Below are positions 54,372 to 62,991 of a stretch of 64,000 nucleotides of DNA, piece by piece. The notes beneath the pieces were generated by a model that had not been told where the DNA came from, did not search any database, and saw nothing but the letters and a program-made list of their open reading frames with translations. The DNA lies in the NCBI GenBank assembly GCA_037046735.1, contig JBAOHC010000004.1, positions 186,001 to 250,000 of the forward strand. Reading direction: 5' to 3'. The stretch comes from JADKAV01 sp037046735. GTDB lineage: Bacteria > Actinomycetota > Actinomycetes > S36-B12 > UBA10799. How positions within the stretch are numbered: the stretch's first letter is position 1; every line of letters starts with the position of its first letter. Made by a program: the position numbers and the translations under genes.

Positions 54372-55465
54372 TGCTTTCGCTCAATGAGATCCGGCGCGGC
54401 AAAGGCCGGTTCGCCTCGATCATCGGCGCTCTGTCGCTGATCGTGTTCCTGGTGCTGACTCTGGGCGCACTGTCCGATGGACTGTTCTTCGGAGCGACCG
54501 GGGCAGTGCGAAGCACCAACGCGACGGCTTATGCCTTCAGCCCGGACGCCAAGGGATCCCTGGTGCGCTCGAGCATGACGCCTGCCGAGGTCAAAGAGGT
54601 CGAGGAAGCCCCGGGTGTGGCCAAGGCCTCTGGCGTGGGTGTTCTGCTGACCAGCGGCAAGGGGACCGCCGACGAATACGACTTGGCCGTCTTCGGTATC
54701 GACCCGACCGGCGCCGGCGTGCCCACCACGCTGGCCGACGGGCGCCTACCCAATCCGGGTGAGAACGGGGTCGCCGCCGTGGACCAGTCCCTGGGGGTGG
54801 ACATCGGGGAGACACTGACCGTGGGTACCACGTCTGTCGAGGTCGTCGGGATCACCCGCGACTCGGCCTACCAACTGCAGCCGACGGTGTGGACGACGAT
54901 CGATACCTGGCGCACGATGCGCAACGAGGTGCGACCTGAGTTCACCGGGGTCACTGACGACGTCAACGCCGTGGCCATCGAGACCGAAACCGGAGTGACC
55001 GCGGAGCAGATCGCCAGCGAGACACCGGATCTGACGGTGCTGAGCGCCGATGCCACAGGGCTGGCGATCCCAGGGGTAGAGCAGCAGAAGTCGACGTTGA
55101 ACTCGATCATCTACACCACGCTGGCGGTCGCTGGCCTAGTCGTTGCGCTCTTCTTCGCGTTGATCGTGCTGGAGAAGCGGGAGTTGTTCGCAGCTCTCAA
55201 GGCACTGGGAACCCCTACGCGCAAATTGGGTGCCGGGGTCGTGGTGCAAGCGTTGATCGCCTCCGCGATCGGCGTCGTGATCGGCGCGCTCGCCTCCCGT
55301 GTTCTGGGCGCTGTCGTGCCCGAGGAAGTGCCCACCCTTTTCCGAACCGAAACCCTTGTGACCATCGCCATCTTCACCCTGGTGGCCGGTGTGGTGGGAG
55401 CTGCGTTCTCCCTGCGCCGGATCGCCCGGATCGACCCTGCAACCGCCATCGGAGGAACCCTGTGA
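54368..55465 (+). CDS. FtsX-like ABC transporter permease 2
   Basis: 365 residues. Same topology as the first permease; LNEIRRGKGRFASIIGALSLIVFLV and KRELFAALKALGTPTRKLGAG mark the family. Differs enough to suggest a heterodimeric permease. Overlaps the ATPase gene start by four bases. Confidence 0.92.
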   Translation: MMLSLNEIRRGKGRFASIIGALSLIVFLVLTLGALSDGLFFGATGAVRSTNATAYAFSPDAKGSLVRSSMTPAEVKEVEEAPGVAKASGVGVLLTSGKGTADEYDLAVFGIDPTGAGVPTTLADGRLPNPGENGVAAVDQSLGVDIGETLTVGTTSVEVVGITRDSAYQLQPTVWTTIDTWRTMRNEVRPEFTGVTDDVNAVAIETETGVTAEQIASETPDLTVLSADATGLAIPGVEQQKSTLNSIIYTTLAVAGLVVALFFALIVLEKRELFAALKALGTPTRKLGAGVVVQALIASAIGVVIGALASRVLGAVVPEEVPTLFRTETLVTIAIFTLVAGVVGAAFSLRRIARIDPATAIGGTL

Positions 55466-56238
55466 ACGACGATTTTGTGCCGGCCCACCCGCAGGATCCG
55501 GGTCTGGACCCGAGCGCCGACGCCGCGAGCCATGCTGACGCGATCCTGCATGTCGATGCCGTGAGCAAGATTTACAGTTCCGGCGATACCGAGGTCCGGG
55601 CTGTCGACACGGCCACGATGGCCGTGGATCAGGGTGAGTTCGTGGCGCTGCTCGGGCCGTCCGGTTCGGGTAAGACGACCTTGATCTCGATGATCGGGGG
55701 GCTGCTGGCTCCTACGTCGGGATCGATCAATCTTGCCGGGACGGACGTCGCCACCTTGAGCACTCGCGAGCTGACGAAGTTCCGGGCGGAGCGGGTGGGT
55801 TTTGTGTTCCAGAGCGCGAACCTCGTGCCCTTCCTCAACGCCCGCGAGAACCTGCTGTACGTGTCAACGCTGCAGAAGCGGATCTCGCGCAAGGAAGCCC
55901 ACGCCCGCGCCGACCAGCTCCTTGAGGAACTCGGGCTCGCCGCCCGCGCGAAGAACGTCCCGGAGCAGTTGTCCGGGGGAGAGCGGCAGCGGGTGGCGAT
56001 CGGCCGTGCGCTGATGAACGATCCTGATCTGATTCTTGTGGACGAGCCGACTGCGGCCTTGGACACTCAACTCGGCCGGCAGGTCGTGCAGTTGCTCGCC
56101 CGCGAGATCAAGCAGCGCGGGAAGACCGGCATCATGGTCACCCACGATCTGCGCATGGTCGAGTACACCGACCGGGTGTTTGAGATTCTGGACGGCAAAC
56201 TGACCCATGTGGAGCAGCCGACGGCACTGGCCCACTGA
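55462..56238 (+). CDS. ABC exporter ATPase (LolD/MacB type)
   Basis: 258 residues from GTG 55462. Walker A GPSGSGKTT (about residue 64-72), signature LSGGERQRVAIGRAL, Walker B LILVDEPTAALD, His loop MVTHDL. An unusual acidic N-terminal extension of about 25 residues (AHPQDPGLDPSADAASHADA). Powers the two permeases. Confidence 0.95.
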   Translation: MNDDFVPAHPQDPGLDPSADAASHADAILHVDAVSKIYSSGDTEVRAVDTATMAVDQGEFVALLGPSGSGKTTLISMIGGLLAPTSGSINLAGTDVATLSTRELTKFRAERVGFVFQSANLVPFLNARENLLYVSTLQKRISRKEAHARADQLLEELGLAARAKNVPEQLSGGERQRVAIGRALMNDPDLILVDEPTAALDTQLGRQVVQLLAREIKQRGKTGIMVTHDLRMVEYTDRVFEILDGKLTHVEQPTALAH

Positions 56239-56245
56239 CGACGGC

Positions 56246-57001
56246 TCAGACCTGCTTGCCGTCGCGGATCTTGGCGGCCACCGGATCGGGGACGACGGCG
56301 TCGGGGTCACGCATGCCGCCCATGGCGTCGCGCACACTGACCAAGGACGCGTACAGCGGGGGACACGTGGGACAGCCTGCCAGATGGCGTTCGACCGCAG
56401 CAGCCGTTCCTGCCGGAAGCTCACCGTCGAGGTAGGCGCTGACGTGCTGACGTGCATCCCAGCACCGCAGGGGCACCCCAGAGGTGGCAACCCGGCGTTC
56501 GTGGCCTTGCGCCATGGCCGACACCATCATCATCCGGCCGCGGCGAAGACGTTGTTTTGTCGCCGGCAGGCCGAGGTCCATGACCTCGGCGATCTCGCGG
56601 GCGGTCCAACCCTGCGCATCGTGCAGGACGACGACGCTGCGGTAGGCGTAAGGCAGCCGAACCAGGGCATCACGGACCTCCTCGGTGGTCTCCGCCCGGG
56701 CCACGACGATGTCGGCGTCGACGGTGTAGTCGTCGTCATGCCAGCGCTGCTCCACCTCCACGGCGATGTCCTCACTGGGGTCCTCTCGCTGGCGACGGTA
56801 GTAATCGATGGTCGTGTTGTGGGCGATGCGGAATAGCCATGACCGCAGAGCACCGGCATCCTGCAGGCTTTCTGCCTTCTCCAAGGCCCGGGCGAGGGTC
56901 TCCTGGACGATGTCGTCGGCGGTGGCGGTGTCGCGGGTGATGGCGCGCACATACCGCCTCAGGGCTGGAATCTGCTCGGGCAACTGATCGCGAACGTCCA
57001 C
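56246..57001 (-). CDS. ECF sigma factor with fused zinc-finger (zf-HC2) domain
   Basis: 251 residues. Sigma region 2 at about 12-75 (TATADDIVQETLARALEKAE, SWLFRIAHNTTIDYYRR) and region 4 at about 108-158 (LPYAYRSVVVLHDAQGWTAREIAEVMDL). The C-terminus (178-215) is a zf-HC2 motif: Cys180, His186, His206, Cys210, Cys213. Normally that zinc finger is in a separate anti-sigma protein; here it is fused. Redox or metal control is a reasonable inference. Convergent with the ABC operon, seven bases apart. Confidence 0.9.
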   Translation of the reverse strand: MDVRDQLPEQIPALRRYVRAITRDTATADDIVQETLARALEKAESLQDAGALRSWLFRIAHNTTIDYYRRQREDPSEDIAVEVEQRWHDDDYTVDADIVVARAETTEEVRDALVRLPYAYRSVVVLHDAQGWTAREIAEVMDLGLPATKQRLRRGRMMMVSAMAQGHERRVATSGVPLRCWDARQHVSAYLDGELPAGTAAAVERHLAGCPTCPPLYASLVSVRDAMGGMRDPDAVVPDPVAAKIRDGKQV

Positions 57002-57086
57002 GTGGTGAGGCTACCGGTGGCCTTTGGCCCACATGAGCGCGCCGCCCATCCCTCTTGGGTCTGGGCGGCGCATCACGTTCGGGCAG

Positions 57087-57299
57087 CTACTTCGCAGCGG
57101 GCACCTTGCACGTCGACATTCCGAACACCCGGTAGATCGGGCAGAAGCCCACGGCGGCGGTGACCAGCATGATGGCGCCGACCACGGCGAGGATGATCCC
57201 GCCGACGCTACCCAGGCCCACTGCGAAGGCGGCGACGAAGGCGGCCACGGCGATGACGACGCGGATGATGCGGTCGATGTTGGATTCGTTGGTGATCAT
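57087..57299 (-). CDS. DUF2892 small membrane protein
   Basis: 70 residues from ATG behind AGGAGGACGAA. Pattern of the YgaP-like membrane domain: NESNIDRIIRVVIAVAAF, then GSVGGIILAVVGAIMLVTAAVGFCPIYRVFGMSTC. Two membrane helices and two Cys. Usually linked to sulfur transfer, but no rhodanese is nearby. Confidence 0.88.
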   Translation of the reverse strand: MITNESNIDRIIRVVIAVAAFVAAFAVGLGSVGGIILAVVGAIMLVTAAVGFCPIYRVFGMSTCKVPAAK

Positions 57300-57435
57300 T
57301 TCGTCCTCCTGTATTAGGTCCGTTACACCGTGCAGGACGCAGCAGGACCCAAAAAGGATACAAACGAGTTCTTGGCACAGCGCCTGAGATCAGAAACGGC
57401 CAAGCGGGCATTGCCGGGCGCTCAGACGGAGTTGA

Positions 57436-58884
57436 ATGGCTGATATGTACGACGTCGCGGTGATTGGGTCGGGATTCGGGGGCAGCGTCGCGGCCTTGCG
57501 CGCAGCGCAGGCAGGCAAGCGGGTGGTCGTCCTGGAACAGGGCAGGCGGTTATCGCCCGCGGACCTGCAAGCGGGGGCGGCCAAGCCGATGGCCCTGTTG
57601 TGGGAGCCGGCGCTGGGATTGCGCGGCTACTTCCGGCAGAAGGTGTTGCGCCACGTCATGGTCGTCGGGGGTGTCGGCGTCGGCGGCGGTTCGATCGTCT
57701 ATGCCGCTGTGTTGCTCAAACCCTCCGAGTTCAGTGGCGCCTGGACGCGCACGGGGGTCGATTGGGCCACGGAACTGGCGCCGCACTACGAGCGGGCCGC
57801 GTTGATGTTGGGCAGGGAGGTCAACCCGCAGTGGGGTGTGCAGGACGACTGGCTGCAGGCCGCCTCGCAACAACTGGGCGTCGGGGACACCTTCGGCAAG
57901 ACCCCTCAGGGCATCCGCTTCGCCGATTGCGTGGCCTGTGGGCAGTGCATCACGGGCTGTCCGCACGGGGCGAAGGAGTTCCGCTACCTGCCCGAGGCCG
58001 AGGCTTTGGGTGCCGAGGTGCGGCCCGTGACGAAGGCCGAGATCTTGGTTCCGTTGGCTGATGGCTGGCGGGTGGTCACGCGTAACCCGTTCAGCGGGGC
58101 GGTGTCCAGTGTCGAGGCCCGCGAGGTCGTGCTGGCAGCGGGGGTCCTCGGAACCGTCGAGTTGTTGCTGGCTTGCCGCGACAAGTGGGCGACGTTGCCG
58201 GACCTGCCTGCCAGCCTGGGGCGCAAGGTCCGCACCAACTCCGAGGCGTTCGCGGCGATCCTGCACCCAGCGGGCACGGATGTCACCGAAGGCGCAACGA
58301 TTTCGAGCGACTTCTACCCGGATCCGAAGACCCATGTCACCAACAACCGGTTCCCCGCCTCCTACGGCTTCATGCGCTACTACTTGGCGCCGGTGCCCGG
58401 CGAGGGAGCCTCCCGGCGACGCGCAACTCTTACGTCGTTGCTGCGTGATCCCCGCGGTTTCACGGCCAACCTGTGGACCCGGGACTGGCACAAGCGGGTG
58501 ACGATTCTGACCGTGATGCAGAACGCGGACAACGAACTGGCGCTGGAGTGGCGGGGCGGCCGGATGCGCTCCCTGGTGCCCGCCGGAGTGGATCCCGTGC
58601 CGGTGTCCTTGCCGCAGGCCGACGCCGCCGGACGCGCGGTTGCCCAGGTGAGTGGCGGACGGGCGTACACCACCGTTCTGGAGAGTGTGTTCGGAATCGG
58701 GGCGACGGCGCACATTCTCGGCGGTGCGGTTCTTGGCGAGGTCGTGGATGCGCAGCAGCGCGTGCCGGCTTATCCGGGTCTGCGCATCATGGACGGCTCC
58801 GTTGTACCCGAGAACATCGGGGTGAACCCGTCGTGGACGATCACGGCGCTGGCCGAGCGGGCCTGCGCGAAGTGGCTGGGATAG
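57436..58884 (+). CDS. GMC-type FAD oxidoreductase with a four-Cys cluster
   Basis: 482 residues from ATG 57436. FAD-binding DVAVIGSGFGGSVAALRAAQAGKRVVVLEQG (6-36) and GGVGVGGGSIVYAAVL (78-93). A ferredoxin-like cluster CVACGQCITGCP (Cys165, 168, 171 and 175), as in some cholesterol oxidase-related proteins. C-terminal GATAHILGGAVLG and GSVVPENIGVNPSWTITALAERA complete the GMC fold. Likely oxidises sterols or alcohols, passing electrons to an FeS centre. Confidence 0.92.
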   Translation: MADMYDVAVIGSGFGGSVAALRAAQAGKRVVVLEQGRRLSPADLQAGAAKPMALLWEPALGLRGYFRQKVLRHVMVVGGVGVGGGSIVYAAVLLKPSEFSGAWTRTGVDWATELAPHYERAALMLGREVNPQWGVQDDWLQAASQQLGVGDTFGKTPQGIRFADCVACGQCITGCPHGAKEFRYLPEAEALGAEVRPVTKAEILVPLADGWRVVTRNPFSGAVSSVEAREVVLAAGVLGTVELLLACRDKWATLPDLPASLGRKVRTNSEAFAAILHPAGTDVTEGATISSDFYPDPKTHVTNNRFPASYGFMRYYLAPVPGEGASRRRATLTSLLRDPRGFTANLWTRDWHKRVTILTVMQNADNELALEWRGGRMRSLVPAGVDPVPVSLPQADAAGRAVAQVSGGRAYTTVLESVFGIGATAHILGGAVLGEVVDAQQRVPAYPGLRIMDGSVVPENIGVNPSWTITALAERACAKWLG

Positions 58885-58913
58885 GACTGGAATAGGCGAA
58901 GTCTAGTTCTTGT

Positions 58914-58919
58914 TATGAT
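58914..58919 (+). promoter_or_regulatory. Possible -10 box for the small protein gene
   Basis: TATGAT 20 bases before the start codon at 58940. GGAATA at 58889 could be a poor -35 or ECF-like element at about 18-bp spacing. Weak. Confidence 0.3.
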
Positions 58920-58939
58920 GAGTGAGGAAGGGAGCAACC

Positions 58940-59116
58940 ATGGCATTCTCAAAGTGGGCCAAGCAAGCGAGCAAACTAGCGGCCCAGCACTCCGACAAGA
59001 TCAACTCTGGCATTGACAAGGCTGCTTCGTCGGCCAAGCAGAAGCAGCCGACGAAGAGCAGTTACATCGACAAGGCGGCGGGTTACGCCAAGAAGGGTCT
59101 GGACAAGGCCAAGTAG
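58940..59116 (+). CDS. Antitoxin-like small protein (MT0933/PF14013-like)
   Basis: 58 residues from ATG with GGAAGGGAG upstream. Lys/Ala-rich amphipathic helices (KWAKQASKLAAQHSDKINSG, DKAASSAKQKQP, DKAAGYAKKGLDKAK) follow the DKAxxxAxK style of MT0933-like proteins. No toxin partner is adjacent. Possibly a stress or nucleoid-associated helix instead. Paralog-like to the next gene. Confidence 0.6.
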   Translation: MAFSKWAKQASKLAAQHSDKINSGIDKAASSAKQKQPTKSSYIDKAAGYAKKGLDKAK

Positions 59117-59176
59117 ACCTGCTTCGTGTCCCAATGATCACTACGCTGAGGTTCCCGCCACAGCAGAGGAGTACAT

Positions 59177-59377
59177 ATGGGTATCGAGGACATGGCCAAC
59201 CAGGCCAAGGATCTCGCGGTGGATAACGCCGACAAGGTCAAAGAAGGTGTCGACATGGTCGCGGAAAAGGTCAAGGGCATGGTTCCGGGCGAGCACGCTG
59301 ACAAGGTCGACCAGGCCGTCGACGCGGTCAAGGGCCTCGTGGACAAGGCCGGTGGCGCGACGTCGCCAGAAGCCTGA
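59177..59377 (+). CDS. Antitoxin-like small acidic protein (MT0933/PF14013-like)
   Basis: 66 residues from ATG with AGAGGAG upstream. Helical repeats NADKVKEGVDMVAEKVKG and HADKVDQAVDAVKGLVDKAG fit the same family, but the protein is more acidic than its neighbour at 58940. The pair ends at a strong terminator. Function unknown. Confidence 0.65.
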   Translation: MGIEDMANQAKDLAVDNADKVKEGVDMVAEKVKGMVPGEHADKVDQAVDAVKGLVDKAGGATSPEA

Positions 59378-59391
59378 TCACGGATTGCGAG

Positions 59392-59425
59392 GAGGGCCGG
59401 TTCCCATAGGGACCGGCCCTCTTTT
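59392..59425 (+). terminator. Rho-independent terminator
   Basis: GAGGGCCGGT, ten bases, ACCGGCCCTC followed by TTTT: perfect 10-bp stem with a T tract just after the small protein gene. Confidence 0.95.
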
Positions 59426-59460
59426 GCGTGATGCCAGAGTCACCAACCAACTGGTCTAGG

Positions 59461-59503
59461 GCGCGGGCCAAACGCGTCGGTGAGTGACGCGTTTGGCCCG
59501 CGC
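59461..59503. terminator. Perfect 18-bp hairpin, possibly bidirectional
   Basis: Arms 59461-59478 and 59486-59503 are fully complementary, with a seven-base loop GGTGAGT. It is about 145 bp from the 3' end of the convergent Usp gene, with no T tract. A stop for the Usp transcript or a protein site. Confidence 0.65.
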
Positions 59504-59648
59504 TCTCGAGCGTGAGTGGGTTTCATGGGGAAAGAAGGGCCAGGGTGGACTTTAGGCTTGGTACAGGTCGCGCGCGCCGGCCTCCCGTCGAGCGCGGGGA
59601 CGAACGCCTGGGCACGGGACGAACGCCGGGCCCATGCCGCGGCCCGAA

Positions 59649-60530
59649 TCAGGTGTGGCGGGGCAGCACCAATGTCGGCACAGTCGCCGCACGCAGAATC
59701 TTGAATGTCATGTCCCCAAGGAACACGCGCCGAAGCAGCCCACCTCCGGCCGAGGCGAGGACCAGCAGGTCCCCGGGCTCCCAGTCCTCGCGATTGAGGG
59801 CTTCGGCAGGCGAATCGCCAACCAACACGTCGGTGGAGATCTCCACCCCGTCGGTGTCGAGGGTGGCCAATGCTTGCGCCTGGTAGTCCCGCAGCAACTC
59901 CAGCGATCCCGTGAGCACACCCCCCTCTGCATCAGCTCCCAGGTCAGAGCCGAACACCCGATGTCGCACCAGGATCGTCATCACGTCCATGGGCAGGGCG
60001 GCCGCACGGGCGAGTTCGAGCCCGCGGGTAAGAGCGAGACGACCCTCATCGCCCTGTGCGAAGGCAACCATCACCCGGCGCAGAGTCGGCAGGGCGTGGC
60101 GGGCGTACCCGGACGGCACCAATACCAGCGGTACCGCGATGTGGTGCAGGAGCTGGTTGCTGGTGCTGCCCATCGTAAAGCGTCCCAGCGACCCTCCGGG
60201 CCCGCTGCCCACGACCACGAGATCGGCGCCGGTGCCCTCGGCGATCTCCGACAGGCCCACGCCGATCGAGCGGTGTTGATGCACCATGGCCTGCGCGGTG
60301 ATGTCATGGTCGTGCTGCAGGATCTGCGCGCACCTCTCCACGAGGGCGGCTTGTTCCTCGCCAGCGCCGGTCTGGGCCAGCCGGCCCCGATGGTCATTGA
60401 CGTATTCCCCGGCTTCCGGGCTTACCGTCACCACGGCCACTTCGGCGGAGTACGTGGCTGCCAGCGTTGCTCCGAAGGCCACAGCATCCGGAGACGTCGC
60501 GTCGTCTGCGACACCGATGAGGATTTTCAT
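59649..60530 (-). CDS. Universal stress protein, two UspA domains
   Basis: 293 residues from ATG 60530 with GGAGG upstream. Domain 1 (1-140) keeps the ATP-binding VVVGSGPGGSLGRFTMGSTSNQLLHH. Domain 2 (150-290) ends RRVFLGDMTFKILRAA to VLPRHT. Close paralog of the Usp at 62108, also beginning MKIL(I/V)GV. Divergent from the amino acid permease, so it may respond to the same signal. Confidence 0.9.
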   Translation of the reverse strand: MKILIGVADDATSPDAVAFGATLAATYSAEVAVVTVSPEAGEYVNDHRGRLAQTGAGEEQAALVERCAQILQHDHDITAQAMVHQHRSIGVGLSEIAEGTGADLVVVGSGPGGSLGRFTMGSTSNQLLHHIAVPLVLVPSGYARHALPTLRRVMVAFAQGDEGRLALTRGLELARAAALPMDVMTILVRHRVFGSDLGADAEGGVLTGSLELLRDYQAQALATLDTDGVEISTDVLVGDSPAEALNREDWEPGDLLVLASAGGGLLRRVFLGDMTFKILRAATVPTLVLPRHT

Positions 60531-60636
60531 AATCAACCTCCGAGGGAGGGCGGAGCGCTGTGCAAAGCAGCGCCTGTGCCGCTACCGTAACGCCGGTAGC
60601 GGCGCGCATGCCGGACATGAGGAGCAGGAGCAGCAG

Positions 60637-62106
60637 ATGGCCACCAAACAGCCGATGCTCAAATCGATGATGCGGGTGAAGAACCCGGATCACATCGTCG
60701 GTGAAGCCGATCATGGCGGCCTCAAGCGCAGCATGGGCCTGTTCGCTCTGCTCATGTTCAGCGTCGGCAGCATCATCGGCACCGGAATCTTCGTCATTCT
60801 CGGCGAGGCCATCCCCAAGGCCGGACCGGCCGTCATCGTCTCCTTCATCCTGGCAGCGGTCGTCTGCGCATTTTCTGCACTGTCCTATGCCGAACTCGCC
60901 GGGACCATTCCCGTCTCCGGCTCCTCGTACTCCTACGCCTACGCCACCCTGGGCGAGATCATCGCCTGGGTCTGTGGGTGGTGCCTCATGCTCGAGTACG
61001 GTGTCGCGGTGGCCGCGGTGGCGGTGGGCTGGGGGCAGTATCTCAACGAATTCCTCGCCACGTTCGGCATCGCGATTCCGCCCGAGTTCGCCAATCCACC
61101 CGGTGAGGCGGGCGGCGTCTTCAACATCCCGGCCGTCTTCGTCGTGATCGCCTGCATGTTCCTGCTGCTGCGCGGTGTCAGCGAGTCAGCGACCTTGAAC
61201 AACATCATGGTCGTGCTGAAGCTCGTGATCCTGCTCTTCTTCTGCGCCGTGGCCTTCACCGCCTTCGACGGCAGCGACTTCGCCCCCTTCGCCCCGCTCG
61301 GGATCGCCGGCATCGGCGCCGCCGCAGGTCAGGTGTTCTTCTCCTACATCGGCTTCGACGCCGCGTCCACGGCCGGGGAGGAAGCCAAGAATCCCAAGCG
61401 CGACCTGCCCATCGCGATCATCGGCTCGCTGATCGTGGTGACGATCATGTACCTGCTGGTCACCGTGGCGGCGATCGGCGCGAATGGCGGCCAGCCCAGC
61501 GACTTTGAGGGACAGAGCAGCGAAGCAGTGCTGGCCCGTATCGCCAACGACGTCACCGGCAGCACGTGGGCCGGGTCGTTGATCGCTCTCGGCGCCGTGG
61601 TCTCGATCTTCTCGGTCGTGCTGGTCACCATGTACGGCCAGACCCGCATCCTGTTCGCGATGGGGCGCGACGGCCTCTTGCCCAAGGTGTTCACGAAGGT
61701 CAACCCCCGCACGCAGACTCCGGTCAACAACACGATCATCGTCGCCATCGTCATCAGCGTGCTGGCGGCCTTCATCCCACTGGGTCAATTGGCCGAAGCC
61801 ACGTCGATCGGCACACTCTTCGCCTTCATGATCGTCAACGCTGGCGTCATCAGTCTGCGACGCAGTCGGCCCAATATGGACCGGTCATTCAAGACCCCGT
61901 TGTATCCATTGACTCCCATCCTGGGCATGATCGGTTGCCTGTACCTGATCGCTTCGCTGGCCTGGATCACGTGGTTGGTGTTCGTCATCTGGTTGGCGGT
62001 CGGACTCATCATCTACTTCGGCTATGGCCACCGGAAGGCGCGGCTGGCGCAGGGTGACGATGACTGGACCCCGGATCCTGAACCGCCGCTCGTGCATGGG
62101 GAGTGA
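60637..62106 (+). CDS. APC-family amino acid permease (CAT/YfnA-like)
   Basis: 489 residues from ATG 60637, with GGAG upstream. Twelve membrane segments; SVGSIIGTGIFVILGEAIPKAGP (TM1), SALSYAELAGTIPVSGSSYSYAYATLGE, and FFSYIGFDAASTAGEEAKNPKRDLPIAI are the family motifs. Imports cationic or other amino acids. Its gene is flanked by two Usp genes, the second starting one base after its stop. Confidence 0.93.
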   Translation: MATKQPMLKSMMRVKNPDHIVGEADHGGLKRSMGLFALLMFSVGSIIGTGIFVILGEAIPKAGPAVIVSFILAAVVCAFSALSYAELAGTIPVSGSSYSYAYATLGEIIAWVCGWCLMLEYGVAVAAVAVGWGQYLNEFLATFGIAIPPEFANPPGEAGGVFNIPAVFVVIACMFLLLRGVSESATLNNIMVVLKLVILLFFCAVAFTAFDGSDFAPFAPLGIAGIGAAAGQVFFSYIGFDAASTAGEEAKNPKRDLPIAIIGSLIVVTIMYLLVTVAAIGANGGQPSDFEGQSSEAVLARIANDVTGSTWAGSLIALGAVVSIFSVVLVTMYGQTRILFAMGRDGLLPKVFTKVNPRTQTPVNNTIIVAIVISVLAAFIPLGQLAEATSIGTLFAFMIVNAGVISLRRSRPNMDRSFKTPLYPLTPILGMIGCLYLIASLAWITWLVFVIWLAVGLIIYFGYGHRKARLAQGDDDWTPDPEPPLVHGE

Positions 62107-62107
62107 C

Positions 62108-62977
62108 ATGAAGATCCTGGTCGGGGTGATCTCGGAGTACAGCGCCGATGACGCTATGGCGTTGGCCGCGGTCCTGCAGCAGGCGTTCGGCGCGCAGGTG
62201 GTGTTGGGAACGATCTACGCCCACTCCGCTGATACCGCGGGCACGCGGACGGTCAATGCGGAATGGGTGCAGTACCTCAAGGCCGATGCCGCGGACGTGC
62301 TGCAGGAGGCGTCAGAGGATGCCCTCAAGTCCGGCCTCGTCGAATTCGAGACGGCGATGCATGGTCATCGGTCCAGTGGGGTGGGCCTGGCCGAACTGGC
62401 CGCCCAGGTAGAGGCGGACCTGATCGTCATCGGAAGTGCCCCCGGCTCTGCCAAGGGCAGATTCCTCATCGGCTCGACAGCCGACCAACTGCTGCACGGA
62501 TCCCATGTCCCAGTGGCCCTCGCCCCGGCGGGCTATCGGCGCGTGCGCCCCGAATCGCTGGGACGGATGGTGGTGGCTTTCCAGGACACCGCCGAGTCAC
62601 GCCGTGCTCTGCAGTGGGCCGCGGAACACGCCGCCGGCCGCACGTTGACCGCAATGACGGTCTTGATGAGGCACCGCGTGATGGGCAGTCAGCTCTCCTT
62701 CGACACCGAGAACCTCGTCGTCCAGCAGGCGCGAGAGGACGCGCAGGCGGCCCTCGACGAGGCATTGGCCGACATGGGAGCGGACGCCCAGTCCCTGATC
62801 ACCGCAGGTGACGACACGCAGACCGCGTTGCAGCGGGTGGACTGGCGCGGTGACGAACTGCTCATCCTGGCCTCTGCCCGTGGCGGCGTGCTGCGCCGGG
62901 TCTTCCTGGGTGACATGACGTACAAACTGGTGCGGGCCACCCCGGTGCCGGCAGTGGTCTTGCCGCGCCACACCTGA
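62108..62977 (+). CDS. Universal stress protein, two UspA domains
   Basis: 289 residues from ATG 62108. Two UspA domains; LIVIGSAPGSAKGRFLIGSTADQLLHGS is the nucleotide site of domain 1, and the protein ends RRVFLGDMTYKLVRAT to VLPRHT, matching the Usp at 59649. Likely a regulator of the permease through ATP binding, since the genes abut. Confidence 0.92.
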   Translation: MKILVGVISEYSADDAMALAAVLQQAFGAQVVLGTIYAHSADTAGTRTVNAEWVQYLKADAADVLQEASEDALKSGLVEFETAMHGHRSSGVGLAELAAQVEADLIVIGSAPGSAKGRFLIGSTADQLLHGSHVPVALAPAGYRRVRPESLGRMVVAFQDTAESRRALQWAAEHAAGRTLTAMTVLMRHRVMGSQLSFDTENLVVQQAREDAQAALDEALADMGADAQSLITAGDDTQTALQRVDWRGDELLILASARGGVLRRVFLGDMTYKLVRATPVPAVVLPRHT

Positions 62978-62991
62978 GCGTCGTTGCGTCC

